Shown: in pieces, positions 21,980 to 29,848 of the stretch | How the letters are laid out: each line of letters begins with the position of its first letter | Position numbering within the stretch: the first letter of the stretch is position 1 | Origin: Enterobacter wuhouensis | GTDB lineage: Bacteria > Pseudomonadota > Gammaproteobacteria > Enterobacterales > Enterobacteriaceae | Length of the DNA stretch: 64,000 nucleotides | Direction: 5' to 3' | NCBI RefSeq assembly: GCF_004331265.1 | Contig: NZ_SJOO01000005.1 | Span: 186,001-250,000, forward strand | Notes under the pieces: model-generated | Database searches by the model: none | What the model saw: the letters and a program-made list of their open reading frames with translations, nothing else | What the model was told of the DNA's origin: nothing | Position numbers and translations under genes: made by a program

Positions 21980-22609
21980 TCAGTATTTGGCAGGGAGTTT
22001 GTGGATCTTCATTAGCCGACCTTCTTCCATTTCAATAAATCCCCCCGTTTTTAAATCAGCCAGAATGCGCATGACGCCGCTGCGGGAAAGCTGAGTTTTA
22101 TCACGGATGTAACGTTCCGCCGTCACGCTCTCTCTGTAAGCGTTGTCTTCATCCATCAGCTTTATAAGCTGCTGGCGGATCATCTCATACGCCGTGGGGG
22201 CACCCTGAGGCATCACGTTGTGGTAGAGCCGATTATAAACAAACATCAGCTGGTTCGAGAGAAGTCCCCACAGCGCTTTCTCTTTAATAATTTCCCCCAC
22301 CTGCGCGGTGGTAAGCACGCCGATCACGCATGGGCTTACCGTCTTCAGGTAGTCGTTGAAGTAAATATCCGTCAGGTTCGCCAGGCCAAACAGGGCGGGG
22401 CTGCGCGCCGTTGAAAGCATCATATTGTCGCTGCGGCGATAAACGGCGATGGTCCCTTCCAGGATCAAATAGCAGAAACCCTGACCGTTAACCTGGAGAT
22501 CCAGCTGTTCGCCACGGCCCATTTTGCGCGTTGTGCAATAAGGCTGTAGGTGTTGAATTAGCTCTTGTGCGTAGGGAGAACCACGGTGAGTTTTTTCTGA
22601 AGGGGACAT
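21980..22609 (-). CDS. IprA/YaiV-like cNMP-fold transcriptional regulator, paralogue 1
   Basis: 209 aa. N-terminal cyclic-nucleotide-binding-like beta barrel (about 25-120; GRGEQLDLQ, LILEGTIAVYRR) and a C-terminal winged helix (about 150-209; DKTQLSRSGVMRILADLKTGGFIEMEEGRL). The plan is that of the IprA/YaiV group of Crp-Fnr relatives in enterics, which lack an obvious cAMP phosphate cassette. It shares the C-terminal pattern SRSGxMRILA(D/E)L(K/R)TGxxIxME and the end LPxKY with the next gene upstream, so the two are paralogues. It probably regulates the adjacent fimbrial operon; this is inferred from position and the GTCTA-N4-TAGAC boxes. Confidence 0.8.
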   Translation of the reverse strand: MSPSEKTHRGSPYAQELIQHLQPYCTTRKMGRGEQLDLQVNGQGFCYLILEGTIAVYRRSDNMMLSTARSPALFGLANLTDIYFNDYLKTVSPCVIGVLTTAQVGEIIKEKALWGLLSNQLMFVYNRLYHNVMPQGAPTAYEMIRQQLIKLMDEDNAYRESVTAERYIRDKTQLSRSGVMRILADLKTGGFIEMEEGRLMKIHKLPAKY

Positions 22610-22634
22610 AGCCGCTAACCATTGATAATGACCT

Positions 22635-22648
22635 GTCTAATTATAGCG
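22635..22648. promoter_or_regulatory. Degenerate GTCTA-N4-TAGAC box before regulator 1
   Basis: GTCTA-ATTA-TAGCG matches the boxes at 23427-23577 in 8 of 10 palindrome positions and lies 26 bases upstream of the regulator 1 start, between the two regulator genes. Possible autoregulatory site. Confidence 0.4.
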
Positions 22649-22676
22649 TTACTCCTCGCCGCAGGCACGTTTGCTG

Positions 22677-23336
22677 TCAGTACTTTCGTGGCAGATGGTG
22701 GATGTCAAGCAGGACGCCACGTTCCATGGTGATGTACTTTCCGGTCCGCAGTTCGGCCAGAATCCGCATAATGCCGCTGCGTGAAAGATAGGTTCGGCTT
22801 TTGATATAGGCCGCCGCCGTAATATTTTGCCGAATCGCCTCCGGCTCCTGCATTAGCTCAACCAGCTGAAAACGGATGATGTCGTAGGCTGACATCTGCG
22901 ATATCTGCGCACAATGCTCATATACCCGGGAAGCGGTGTATATCAGCAGCTTTGAAAAATGCTCCCAGAGATCCTGTTGCGAGACAATCTGATTGAAACG
23001 ATCCAGTGAAACCCTGGCGATTTCTGAGGTTTCCAGCGCCCGGACATACAGATGCTCCGTAGAAAATTGACTGCTAACGCCAAGAATAAAAGGGGCTGAT
23101 TCTGAGTTTAATACAATACCATCGCCACGGCGATGTAACGCCACGCTACCTTGTAAAAGTAAAAAACACTGGCGTATATCATCCTTATAATAATGCACGG
23201 CTTCCCCGCGACTGATAATCATTCTGTCCGCAGCAGGGAGTACGTCTTTCATCAGTGCTTCAATATGGGGAAAAGGCTTTAATTCAAGCACCGAAGAGTC
23301 ATTATTGTTAAGGGGGGCGGTTAGACGCGTATTCAT
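22677..23336 (-). CDS. IprA/YaiV-like cNMP-fold transcriptional regulator, paralogue 2
   Basis: 219 aa from ATG 23336, which has a GAG-GTGAGG-type site upstream; a GTG four codons earlier is possible. Same two-domain plan as its neighbour: barrel with LLLQGSVALHRRGDG and winged helix with SRTYLSRSGIMRILAELRTGKYITMERG, ending LPRKY. It transcribes toward paralogue 1, 67 bases away, and is divergent from the fimbrial major subunit gene across a 404-base region with three palindromic boxes. The likely role is control of the fimbrial operon and of itself. No ligand can be named. Confidence 0.8.
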   Translation of the reverse strand: MNTRLTAPLNNNDSSVLELKPFPHIEALMKDVLPAADRMIISRGEAVHYYKDDIRQCFLLLQGSVALHRRGDGIVLNSESAPFILGVSSQFSTEHLYVRALETSEIARVSLDRFNQIVSQQDLWEHFSKLLIYTASRVYEHCAQISQMSAYDIIRFQLVELMQEPEAIRQNITAAAYIKSRTYLSRSGIMRILAELRTGKYITMERGVLLDIHHLPRKY

Positions 23337-23426
23337 GTGATACCTCACTCCTGCTTACATGATCATTTTTTGATCTTCTGGCTGAATTATCTTGAAAATG
23401 AATGACTCAGGGAATGTTCCGGGCAG

Positions 23427-23577
23427 GTCTAAAAGTAGACTTATCCTCTGTTTTTATATAACTCATTGAATTAAGGGTTGTTGGTATTCAGGTCTAAAAA
23501 TAGACTCATGGAGGTCGTGAATAAAAAGAGGGGGGCAATTTGTTGCATGTACGTTAAATTTGAGTCTACAGCTAGAC
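23427..23577. promoter_or_regulatory. Three GTCTA-N4-TAGAC palindromes in the divergent fimbrial/regulator region
   Basis: Exact 5+5 palindromes GTCTA-AAAG-TAGAC (23427-23440), GTCTA-AAAA-TAGAC (23492-23505) and GTCTA-CAGC-TAGAC (23564-23577), spaced 65 and 72 bases start to start. Flanks are also alike: GG precedes the first two and the third is followed by C (GGTCTA in its complement), and the first two are followed by T. The arrangement is that of a multi-site operator of a dimeric regulator, best candidates being the two adjacent cNMP-fold proteins. The rest of 23337-23740 is AT-rich, with promoter elements not assigned. Confidence 0.65.
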
Positions 23578-23656
23578 CATGAAACAGGTTGTGTTCAATA
23601 AAATGATTATATAAATTTTAATCAGCCAGTAGGACCTTTAATTTAGTGAACCGTGA

Positions 23657-23684
23657 ATAAAAGAATCATCGCGCATTCTTTTAT
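23657..23684 (+). other. Hairpin in the 5' untranslated RNA of the fimbrial operon
   Basis: ATAAAAGAAT (23657-23666) and its complement ATTCTTTTAT (23675-23684) enclose an eight-base loop, 56 bases before the major subunit ATG. It is followed by GGTTTA, not a T run, so it is unlikely to terminate; it may stabilise the leader or control translation. Confidence 0.45.
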
Positions 23685-23740
23685 GGTTTATCTGCTGCGT
23701 GAATTTCAATAATAAATAAAGTGATAGAGGAAACAGGAAA

Positions 23741-24280
23741 ATGAAGAAAATGACAAAGAACATTATCGTTGCTCTGGTCGCAACCGCTTCTGCGCTAATG
23801 ACGGGCAATGCTTTTGCCGCGGCAGGAACCGTTAATTTTAACGGCAATATTCTGGATACTGCCTGTGACGTGGACGTGGCTTCCCAGAACCAGGTTGTGG
23901 TATTGGGCGATTACAATAAAACAGAATTTCCAACAACAGGCGCAAGAACGGCGGCCACGAAGTTCGACATCGTGCTGAAAAACTGCCCGGTGACGGTGAC
24001 GAATGCCAAAGTACGCTTTGACGGTACGCCTGACCTCTCCAACGCCAGCCTGCTGGCTATCGATACGTCCGTCGCAGGTGCGGCTACCGGCGTTGCCATC
24101 AACCTGATGACCGCAGATAAGGCAGACCTGCCGCTGCACGGAAGTAACAGCTACAGCTACGCCTTGAGCAGCACGGCTGACAATACGCTGAATTTTTATG
24201 CTCAGTATATTTCAACGGCGTCATCGGTGACTGCCGGTCCTGCTAACTCTGTTGCTAACTTCTCCGTTGTTTATAACTAA
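23741..24280 (+). CDS. Major fimbrial subunit, type 1 (FimA-like)
   Basis: 179 aa. Signal peptide to about residue 27 (GNAFA-AAG), then an incomplete immunoglobulin-like pilin domain with the disulfide pair Cys42/Cys82 and the C-terminal aromatic motif NFSVVYN recognised by chaperones. It polymerises into the fimbrial rod by donor-strand exchange. It is first in a six-gene operon: subunit, chaperone, usher, adhesin, minor subunit, LuxR regulator. No fimB/fimE recombinase gene is present. Confidence 0.92.
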   Translation: MKKMTKNIIVALVATASALMTGNAFAAAGTVNFNGNILDTACDVDVASQNQVVVLGDYNKTEFPTTGARTAATKFDIVLKNCPVTVTNAKVRFDGTPDLSNASLLAIDTSVAGAATGVAINLMTADKADLPLHGSNSYSYALSSTADNTLNFYAQYISTASSVTAGPANSVANFSVVYN

Positions 24281-24312
24281 GTAATCAGCGCTCGCGCCTG
24301 CCCGCGCTGAAG

Positions 24313-24338
24313 GGGGGCATTCGCTGCCCCCTGTTTTT
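24313..24338 (+). terminator. Attenuator hairpin between major subunit and chaperone
   Basis: GGGGGCA (24313-24319) pairs with TGCCCCC (24325-24331), followed by TGTTTTT. It sits in the gap after the major subunit gene and probably lets only part of transcription continue into chaperone and usher, giving excess major subunit. Confidence 0.7.
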
Positions 24339-24348
24339 GAGGTATGAA

Positions 24349-25026
24349 ATGAATTTTATTAGCAAAACCTTGCTGATTGCCGCGGCTCTCACAGCGTCGC
24401 TGACGAATGCCTGCGCCGGCGTCATTATTGGCGGCACGCGGGTCATCTTCGACGGTGCCAAAAAAGAGGCGTCTATCGGCGTCAATAACGCAGATGCGAC
24501 CCCTTATTTAATCCAGTCATGGGTTGATATGCCGGAGGGTAATGCTAATAAAGCCCCATTTATTGTTACGCCGCCTTTATATCGTCTGGATGCCGGTCAG
24601 CAAAATATCGAGCGTATTTTGATTACGGGTGTTTTGCCGCAGGATAAGGAAAGCCTGTTCTGGCTGAATATTAAAGCCATACCCTCAGCATCAAAGCAGG
24701 CTAACGCACTACAAATTGCCGTTAAAACCCGCATTAAGCTCATCTACCGGCCAGACAGCCTGAAAGGTTCTACGCCTGAAGAGCAGGCGGATAAATTAAC
24801 CTGGTCGCGTAGCGGGAATAAACTCCAGGTCACCAATCCATCGCCTTACGTCATTAACTTTAATGAAATAAGCGTGGGGGCTAAACAGCTGGAGAATGTT
24901 ACCTGGGTCGCACCCGGCGCGGTAGCGGTATTTGCACTGCCCGCAGGAGTTAATAGCAATCAGATCACGTTCAAGGTGATTAACGACTATGGCAGCCCCG
25001 GCGTCGCGCATCAGGCCAGCCTGTAA
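24349..25026 (+). CDS. Periplasmic fimbrial chaperone (PapD/FimC family)
   Basis: 225 aa from ATG 24349, with GAGG seven bases upstream; a TTG four codons earlier is the alternative. Signal peptide to about residue 24, two immunoglobulin-like domains. Family marks are GTRVIFDGAKKEASIGVNN near the start, FIVTPPLYRLDAGQQNIERIL (G1-strand subunit-binding region with conserved Arg) and FWLNIKAIPS. It folds and caps subunits in the periplasm and delivers them to the usher. Confidence 0.93.
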   Translation: MNFISKTLLIAAALTASLTNACAGVIIGGTRVIFDGAKKEASIGVNNADATPYLIQSWVDMPEGNANKAPFIVTPPLYRLDAGQQNIERILITGVLPQDKESLFWLNIKAIPSASKQANALQIAVKTRIKLIYRPDSLKGSTPEEQADKLTWSRSGNKLQVTNPSPYVINFNEISVGAKQLENVTWVAPGAVAVFALPAGVNSNQITFKVINDYGSPGVAHQASL

Positions 25027-25063
25027 TTTTGCAAGCGGCCTCTTTTATTGAGTCAGGTTTACG

Positions 25064-27598
25064 ATGATGGCAACGATAAATAATAAGATGCAGCCCGCGC
25101 GTCTGGGGATATATATCGCCCTGGCGCTGGTGAACACAACGCATGCAGTGAATGCGCGTGATGTGTTTAATGCCGAACTGGTTGAGCTGGACAATCCTGG
25201 CGCAGGTAAAGCTGATTTATCTGCGTTCGAAATGGGATCTCAGGCACCGGGGAAATACCACGTTGACATCATCCTTGACGACCAGCTCATGGAGACAACT
25301 GATATCGAGTTTACCTCCGCAAAAGGGGAAGACGAGGTGGGAAGCCTGCAGCCCTGCCTGAGCGTAGCGCAGCTCAAAAAATGGGGAGTCAAAACCGCGC
25401 TTTTTCCCGACCTGGCGCGTGGAGATCCTCCCTGCGCAAACCTGCAGGCCATCCCGCAGGCCAGCACTGAATTTCAGTTTGGCGCGCAGCGACTGCTGAT
25501 CGGCATTCCACAGGCGGCAATTGATCTTCCTGCCCGAGGATATGTTTCACCGGAGTTATGGGATGAGAGGATCGCCGCCGCGATGCTGAACTACAGCCTG
25601 AGCGGCGCGAACGCATGGAGCAAAGGGGGGCAAGCCGCTACCAGCGACAGCCGGTATGCCAACCTGCGTCCCGGGATCAATATCGGACCGTGGCGGCTGC
25701 GCAACTACACCACCTGGTCGCGTGATGATGCCGGTCAGAACGCGTGGGATACGGTTTATACCTATGCGCAACGCGCCGTTATCCCCCTGAAAGCACAGCT
25801 CACCTTAGGCGACAGCTCGGCGCCTGCCGACGTGTTCGACAGTATGCCCTTTCGCGGCGGACAGCTCGCTTCCGATGACGACATGCTGCCTGACTCCTTG
25901 AAAGGCTATGCCCCGGTGGTGCGCGGTATTGCCCGAACCAATGCTCAGGTGGTTGTCCGACAGAACGGATATCAGATCTACCAGACCTATGTGGCGCCTG
26001 GCGCTTTCGAGATTACGGATATGTACCCCACGGGAGGGGCAGGCGATCTGGATGTCACCGTTAAGGAAGCCGACGGGAGCGAACAGCGCTTCACGATACC
26101 CTATGCATCGTTACCGGTTTTGCAGCGGGAAGGACGGGTCAAGTATGCCTTTACCGGCGGGCAATACCGGTCCTATAACCACCGTGTTGAAAAGACGCCT
26201 TTTGGGCAGATCGCGGGAATTTACGGCTTGCCGTACGGTATAACCCTTTACGGCGGCCTGCAGGGATCCAGTAAATACCAATCGATCGCAATGGGTGTCG
26301 GCAAAAATATGGGCGGTTTGGGCGCCCTGTCCGCAGACGTGACGCAGGGCTGGTCAACGCCGCAAGGAGTTGAGAAATCCAGCGGGCAGTCGTGGCGTGC
26401 CCGGTACAGTAAAAACGTTGTCGAAACAGGCACCCACTTTGCGATTGCCGGCTATCGCTACTCCACCAGCGGTTATTACGGCATGCAGGAGGTGCTGGAT
26501 TCATACGGTGACAGCAGCGCGCTTCAGGACCGGCGTCGAAATCGGGCAGAGCTGACGATGAGCCAGGCGCTGGGCAGCGGTTTTGGATCGCTAACGCTGA
26601 GTGCAGCACGGGAAGACTACTGGAATTCCGGCCGGTCGATGTCGTCATACAGCCTTGGGTATAACAATTACTGGCGAAATATCAGCTACGGGCTGACCTG
26701 GACATACGGTAAAAACGCCAGCGCCGGTTCACATGACAGCCAGAAACGGTACGACGAAGATCGGCTTCTGGCCTTTACCGTCAGCATCCCCCTGGACAGA
26801 TTTTTGCCGCAGACGTGGGCTAACTACGGCATGAATGCCAGCAAGAATAACGGAACCACGCACAATGTTGGTCTGAATGGCGTGGCGCTAGCGAATAACG
26901 CATTGAGCTGGAATATCCAACAGGGATATGGAACAAATTCCGCCGGGGATACCGGTAATATAAACGGAACCTACAAAGGCAAGTATGGCGAAATGACGGC
27001 CGGTTACGGCTACGACCGAAACAGTGAACGCCTAAATTATGGATTTCAGGGGGGAATCGTTGCGCATTCAGAAGGCGTCACGTTGGCACAACCTCTGGGT
27101 GAAACGAATGTGCTCATAAATACCCGCGGCGCGCCTGACGTTGGAGTGACGAATATGACTGGGGTGACGACCGATTACCGTGGCTATGCCGTTGGCCAAA
27201 ATCTTATGCCTTATCGAAAAAATGATGTTTCATTGATGACCGAGACGGTACCAACACATGTTGAGCTGAACCAGACCATAAAAACGGTTATCCCTACGCG
27301 AGGGGCTATCGTTCGGGCAGATTACAAGACAAGTATGGGGATCCGTATGCTCATCACCCTGACACAGCAGAACGGTAAACGTGTTCCTTTTGGCGCGATA
27401 GCCAATGCCACAGGTGTGAATAATAGCGAATCAATTGTTGGAGATAATGGTCAGGTCTACTTAACGGGATTAGACCCTAATGTAGAGGTCAGCGTGCAGT
27501 GGAAAGATAAGACAGAACAAACTTGTCGCGTAAGGTATTTAGTCAGCAAGGAAGAGCAACAGCAGGATATTGTTCTCACAAATCTGCAGTGCCGCTGA
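25064..27598 (+). CDS. Outer-membrane fimbrial usher
   Basis: 844 aa, normal usher size. Signal peptide (about 1-32), N-terminal chaperone-binding domain (FNAELVELDNPGAGKADLSAFE), a 24-strand barrel with plug (FRGGQLASDDDMLPDSLKGYAPVVRGIARTNAQV region) and C-terminal domains with PFGAIANATG near the end and a Cys pair. It translocates subunits and builds the pilus. Start at 25064 or the adjacent ATG 25067. The next gene begins 20 bases after its stop. Confidence 0.93.
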   Translation: MMATINNKMQPARLGIYIALALVNTTHAVNARDVFNAELVELDNPGAGKADLSAFEMGSQAPGKYHVDIILDDQLMETTDIEFTSAKGEDEVGSLQPCLSVAQLKKWGVKTALFPDLARGDPPCANLQAIPQASTEFQFGAQRLLIGIPQAAIDLPARGYVSPELWDERIAAAMLNYSLSGANAWSKGGQAATSDSRYANLRPGINIGPWRLRNYTTWSRDDAGQNAWDTVYTYAQRAVIPLKAQLTLGDSSAPADVFDSMPFRGGQLASDDDMLPDSLKGYAPVVRGIARTNAQVVVRQNGYQIYQTYVAPGAFEITDMYPTGGAGDLDVTVKEADGSEQRFTIPYASLPVLQREGRVKYAFTGGQYRSYNHRVEKTPFGQIAGIYGLPYGITLYGGLQGSSKYQSIAMGVGKNMGGLGALSADVTQGWSTPQGVEKSSGQSWRARYSKNVVETGTHFAIAGYRYSTSGYYGMQEVLDSYGDSSALQDRRRNRAELTMSQALGSGFGSLTLSAAREDYWNSGRSMSSYSLGYNNYWRNISYGLTWTYGKNASAGSHDSQKRYDEDRLLAFTVSIPLDRFLPQTWANYGMNASKNNGTTHNVGLNGVALANNALSWNIQQGYGTNSAGDTGNINGTYKGKYGEMTAGYGYDRNSERLNYGFQGGIVAHSEGVTLAQPLGETNVLINTRGAPDVGVTNMTGVTTDYRGYAVGQNLMPYRKNDVSLMTETVPTHVELNQTIKTVIPTRGAIVRADYKTSMGIRMLITLTQQNGKRVPFGAIANATGVNNSESIVGDNGQVYLTGLDPNVEVSVQWKDKTEQTCRVRYLVSKEEQQQDIVLTNLQCR

Positions 27599-27617
27599 TG
27601 AAAATTATCGATGCATT

Positions 27618-28646
27618 ATGAACACGGGTACGAATATGTCATTTATTAAAAATAAACTGTGGGTGTTTTTGTGTTTATTCCCTACGTTGAGTTATGCCTG
27701 TACCTTTAGTTTTATCGGTTCACCCTTTACCGTTAACTATGGCGATATAGTTGTTCAGCGCGATGTAGCCGTCGGCCAGGCGATCAGTAACGAAATCTAT
27801 GGGGCGATGGCGCATGCCTTTACGTGTAAGGCGACGGGCAATGAGGGCTCAACCGCCGGGATGAAAAGCGTCGTTCTGACCTATGCGTTTACGTCATCGA
27901 GTGGGCGCAGAGTCTATAATACCAACCTGGCGGGAGTAGGTATTTCATTTGGATATAATGAAAACAGTATGGCAGGCAGTTCCAGCTTCTCCGGCGTGAG
28001 CTATATGGACGGCGGTAATTTGCTCACGTTCAGCTGGAGCTCCAACCCAGACGATCTTGATATCAGTAATTTCCAGCCCGTCATCCAGCTTTGGAAAACC
28101 GGAAATATTACGTCGGGTTCACTGACTGGACAGTTAGCCTCTTTTATTGCCTACACCGAACAGTATCGCGGCGGGGAACTGGCAGGAGAAATTCCGATCA
28201 ATGCGGGAACGGGCTCCGTTACCCAGGTTGCCTGTGCGGTTAAAACGTCAAATATTTTATTTCAAATGGGGGATATTGCTGAGAGTGCATTTGGAAACAA
28301 TGTTGGACCCGCTACTCAGGTGCCCCAAAAGACGCAGAGCCTTATTCTGGACTGTGACGCGGGTGCAAATATCAATCTGACATTAACGGGAGTGCAAGAT
28401 CCCGACGCCAGTGATACCAGCGTATTGGCCTTAACCGATCGGGGGAGCGTGGGGATGGCAAGCGGGTTAGGCGTTCAGCTACTTTATAATAATGCGCCTC
28501 TCAGTTTAAACACGAATATTGTGCTGAAACAGTCATCCGGTGGCGTCGAAATGTTTCCTCTGACCGCGCGTTATTATCAGACGAATACCTCTGTATCTAC
28601 CGGGATCGCGAACGCTTCCGCAACGCTTAACTTAACCTATCAATAG
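27618..28646 (+). CDS. Fimbrial tip adhesin
   Basis: 342 aa from ATG 27618 (336 from ATG 27636; neither has a strong ribosome site). Signal peptide ends near LSYA-CTFSF. The length is that of a two-domain adhesin: an N-terminal receptor-binding domain (to about 200) with unusual Ser/Gly/Asn-rich sequence, and a C-terminal pilin domain with a Cys pair (VACAVKT and LDCDAG) ending in NLTYQ. It caps the fibre and determines binding; the receptor is unknown. It lies before the minor subunit gene, whereas in the fim operon of E. coli the adhesin is last. Confidence 0.8.
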   Translation: MNTGTNMSFIKNKLWVFLCLFPTLSYACTFSFIGSPFTVNYGDIVVQRDVAVGQAISNEIYGAMAHAFTCKATGNEGSTAGMKSVVLTYAFTSSSGRRVYNTNLAGVGISFGYNENSMAGSSSFSGVSYMDGGNLLTFSWSSNPDDLDISNFQPVIQLWKTGNITSGSLTGQLASFIAYTEQYRGGELAGEIPINAGTGSVTQVACAVKTSNILFQMGDIAESAFGNNVGPATQVPQKTQSLILDCDAGANINLTLTGVQDPDASDTSVLALTDRGSVGMASGLGVQLLYNNAPLSLNTNIVLKQSSGGVEMFPLTARYYQTNTSVSTGIANASATLNLTYQ

Positions 28647-28654
28647 GGGCGACG

Positions 28655-29167
28655 ATGAATATAAAAATATTTATTTTCTTGATGACCATTATATTCTCAT
28701 TATCCGGAGCCGCGAGTGATAATGTTGATGTTAATATTACAGGGCGCGTTGTGGCATCACCCTGTATTTTCAATGGCGGAAATTCAAACCTCAATATTGA
28801 TCTCGGCAACATTCAGGCCACTAATATGGCGACGCCGGGATCGGCGTCCGATCCGGTGTCTTTCAACCTGTTATTTACCCGTTGCCCGTCAGGCACCCGG
28901 AGCGTAACGGCGTCATTCGCTGGCGCACCCGATCCGGTCGCCGGGGCGGATTACTACATGAATAGCGGCACTGCGACAAACGTGGCGATTGCCATGAAGG
29001 AAGCAGGAAGCGGTGCACTTAAGGGAACGGGAACCCGTATCACACAAAATATTGCTGCAGACAGAACGGCAACCATGGCGATGGAGGCCTGGGTTAAATC
29101 GGTTACCGGCGGCGCAACGCCGGGCACTATTCGTGCCGTCGTGGTTCTCACTCTGCAGTACAACTGA
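28655..29167 (+). CDS. Minor fimbrial subunit (adaptor)
   Basis: 170 aa pilin-like protein: signal peptide to about residue 20, Cys37 and Cys77 as the disulfide pair, and C-terminal VVLTLQYN. It probably links rod and adhesin or terminates the fibre (FimF/FimG role). AGGGG lies just before the ATG, and only eight bases separate it from the adhesin gene. Confidence 0.85.
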   Translation: MNIKIFIFLMTIIFSLSGAASDNVDVNITGRVVASPCIFNGGNSNLNIDLGNIQATNMATPGSASDPVSFNLLFTRCPSGTRSVTASFAGAPDPVAGADYYMNSGTATNVAIAMKEAGSGALKGTGTRITQNIAADRTATMAMEAWVKSVTGGATPGTIRAVVVLTLQYN

Positions 29168-29206
29168 ACGTTCCGGCGTTACTTTGCCAGCGTAAGGGCG
29201 CGATGA

Positions 29207-29848
29207 ATGGTGAATATACTTATCAATGAGTCCAATATGTTTTTACAGTTTGGGCTTACGAAACTGTTTACGGATACGTTGTCACAATTAACAAAACAAG
29301 ACCTGTGTTTTGACTCTTGTTTTACCGCCAAAGGCGTAAGAGCGGCTGACGTTATCGTTCTCTCCCTCTGTGCGGGAGAGTATCTGACCTGTTTTCCTGA
29401 GCTACAGGAACGAAAAAAAGGGTTCGTGATTGGGCTTGTTGAAGACCTTAACCTGGTGAATGCGCTGCCGGATTGCTTTCAGGACGTCATTTTCATTTCG
29501 CGTCGAGCGACGCTTTCTGAGTTTACCGAGGCTCTTACGCACGCCTGGCAGAGAGGCATTGTTCAGAGTGACTCAGGATCGATGATGTCGTGCATCGACT
29601 GCCAGCAGAATAAATTATCGCCTCAGCAGGCCCGCATTATCCTTGGTTTTTATCGAGGGCTGTCGGTCGCCAAAATAGCCGATGAATTAAGCGTCAGTGA
29701 TAAAACCGTATTTACGCATAAATATATAATTATGAATAAGTTCAGGCTGCGCAGCGACTATGAACTGGTATCGCTGCTTAACAAGGTAGCCAATGCAAAG
29801 AGGCTCGCACTGCGAGCCTCTGCCTTAAACGTTTACCGCGCTGATTAA
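29207..29848 (+). CDS. LuxR-type regulator of the fimbrial operon
   Basis: 213 aa. The C-terminal half holds a LuxR/NarL helix-turn-helix (LSPQQARIILGFYRGLSVAKIADELSVSDKTVFTHKYIIMNKF, about residues 142-184). The N-terminal half resembles a receiver fold in size but shows no clear phosphoacceptor Asp, like other atypical fimbrial regulators. It probably feeds back on fimbrial expression. The last 16-17 residues (KRLALRAS...) lie beyond the usual domain end and are encoded through the terminator hairpin and the last codons of the convergent fdhF-like gene, a 24-base overlap. The frame may have lost its original stop. Confidence 0.78.
   Translation: MVNILINESNMFLQFGLTKLFTDTLSQLTKQDLCFDSCFTAKGVRAADVIVLSLCAGEYLTCFPELQERKKGFVIGLVEDLNLVNALPDCFQDVIFISRRATLSEFTEALTHAWQRGIVQSDSGSMMSCIDCQQNKLSPQQARIILGFYRGLSVAKIADELSVSDKTVFTHKYIIMNKFRLRSDYELVSLLNKVANAKRLALRASALNVYRAD
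29799..29821 (-). terminator. Terminator hairpin of the fdhF-like gene, inside the luxR frame
   Basis: AGAGGCTCGCA (29799-29809) and its complement (29811-29821) form an 11-bp stem. On the minus strand it starts four bases after the fdhF-like stop and is followed by TTTGC, a modest T tract. On the plus strand it is translated as the tail of the LuxR-type protein. Confidence 0.6.

Noticed and set aside
23337..23740. Invertible promoter switch like fimS
   Set aside because: No pair of inverted repeats bounding a segment of about 300 bases was seen, and no fimB/fimE recombinase gene is present; the repeats found are operator-like palindromes and a local hairpin.
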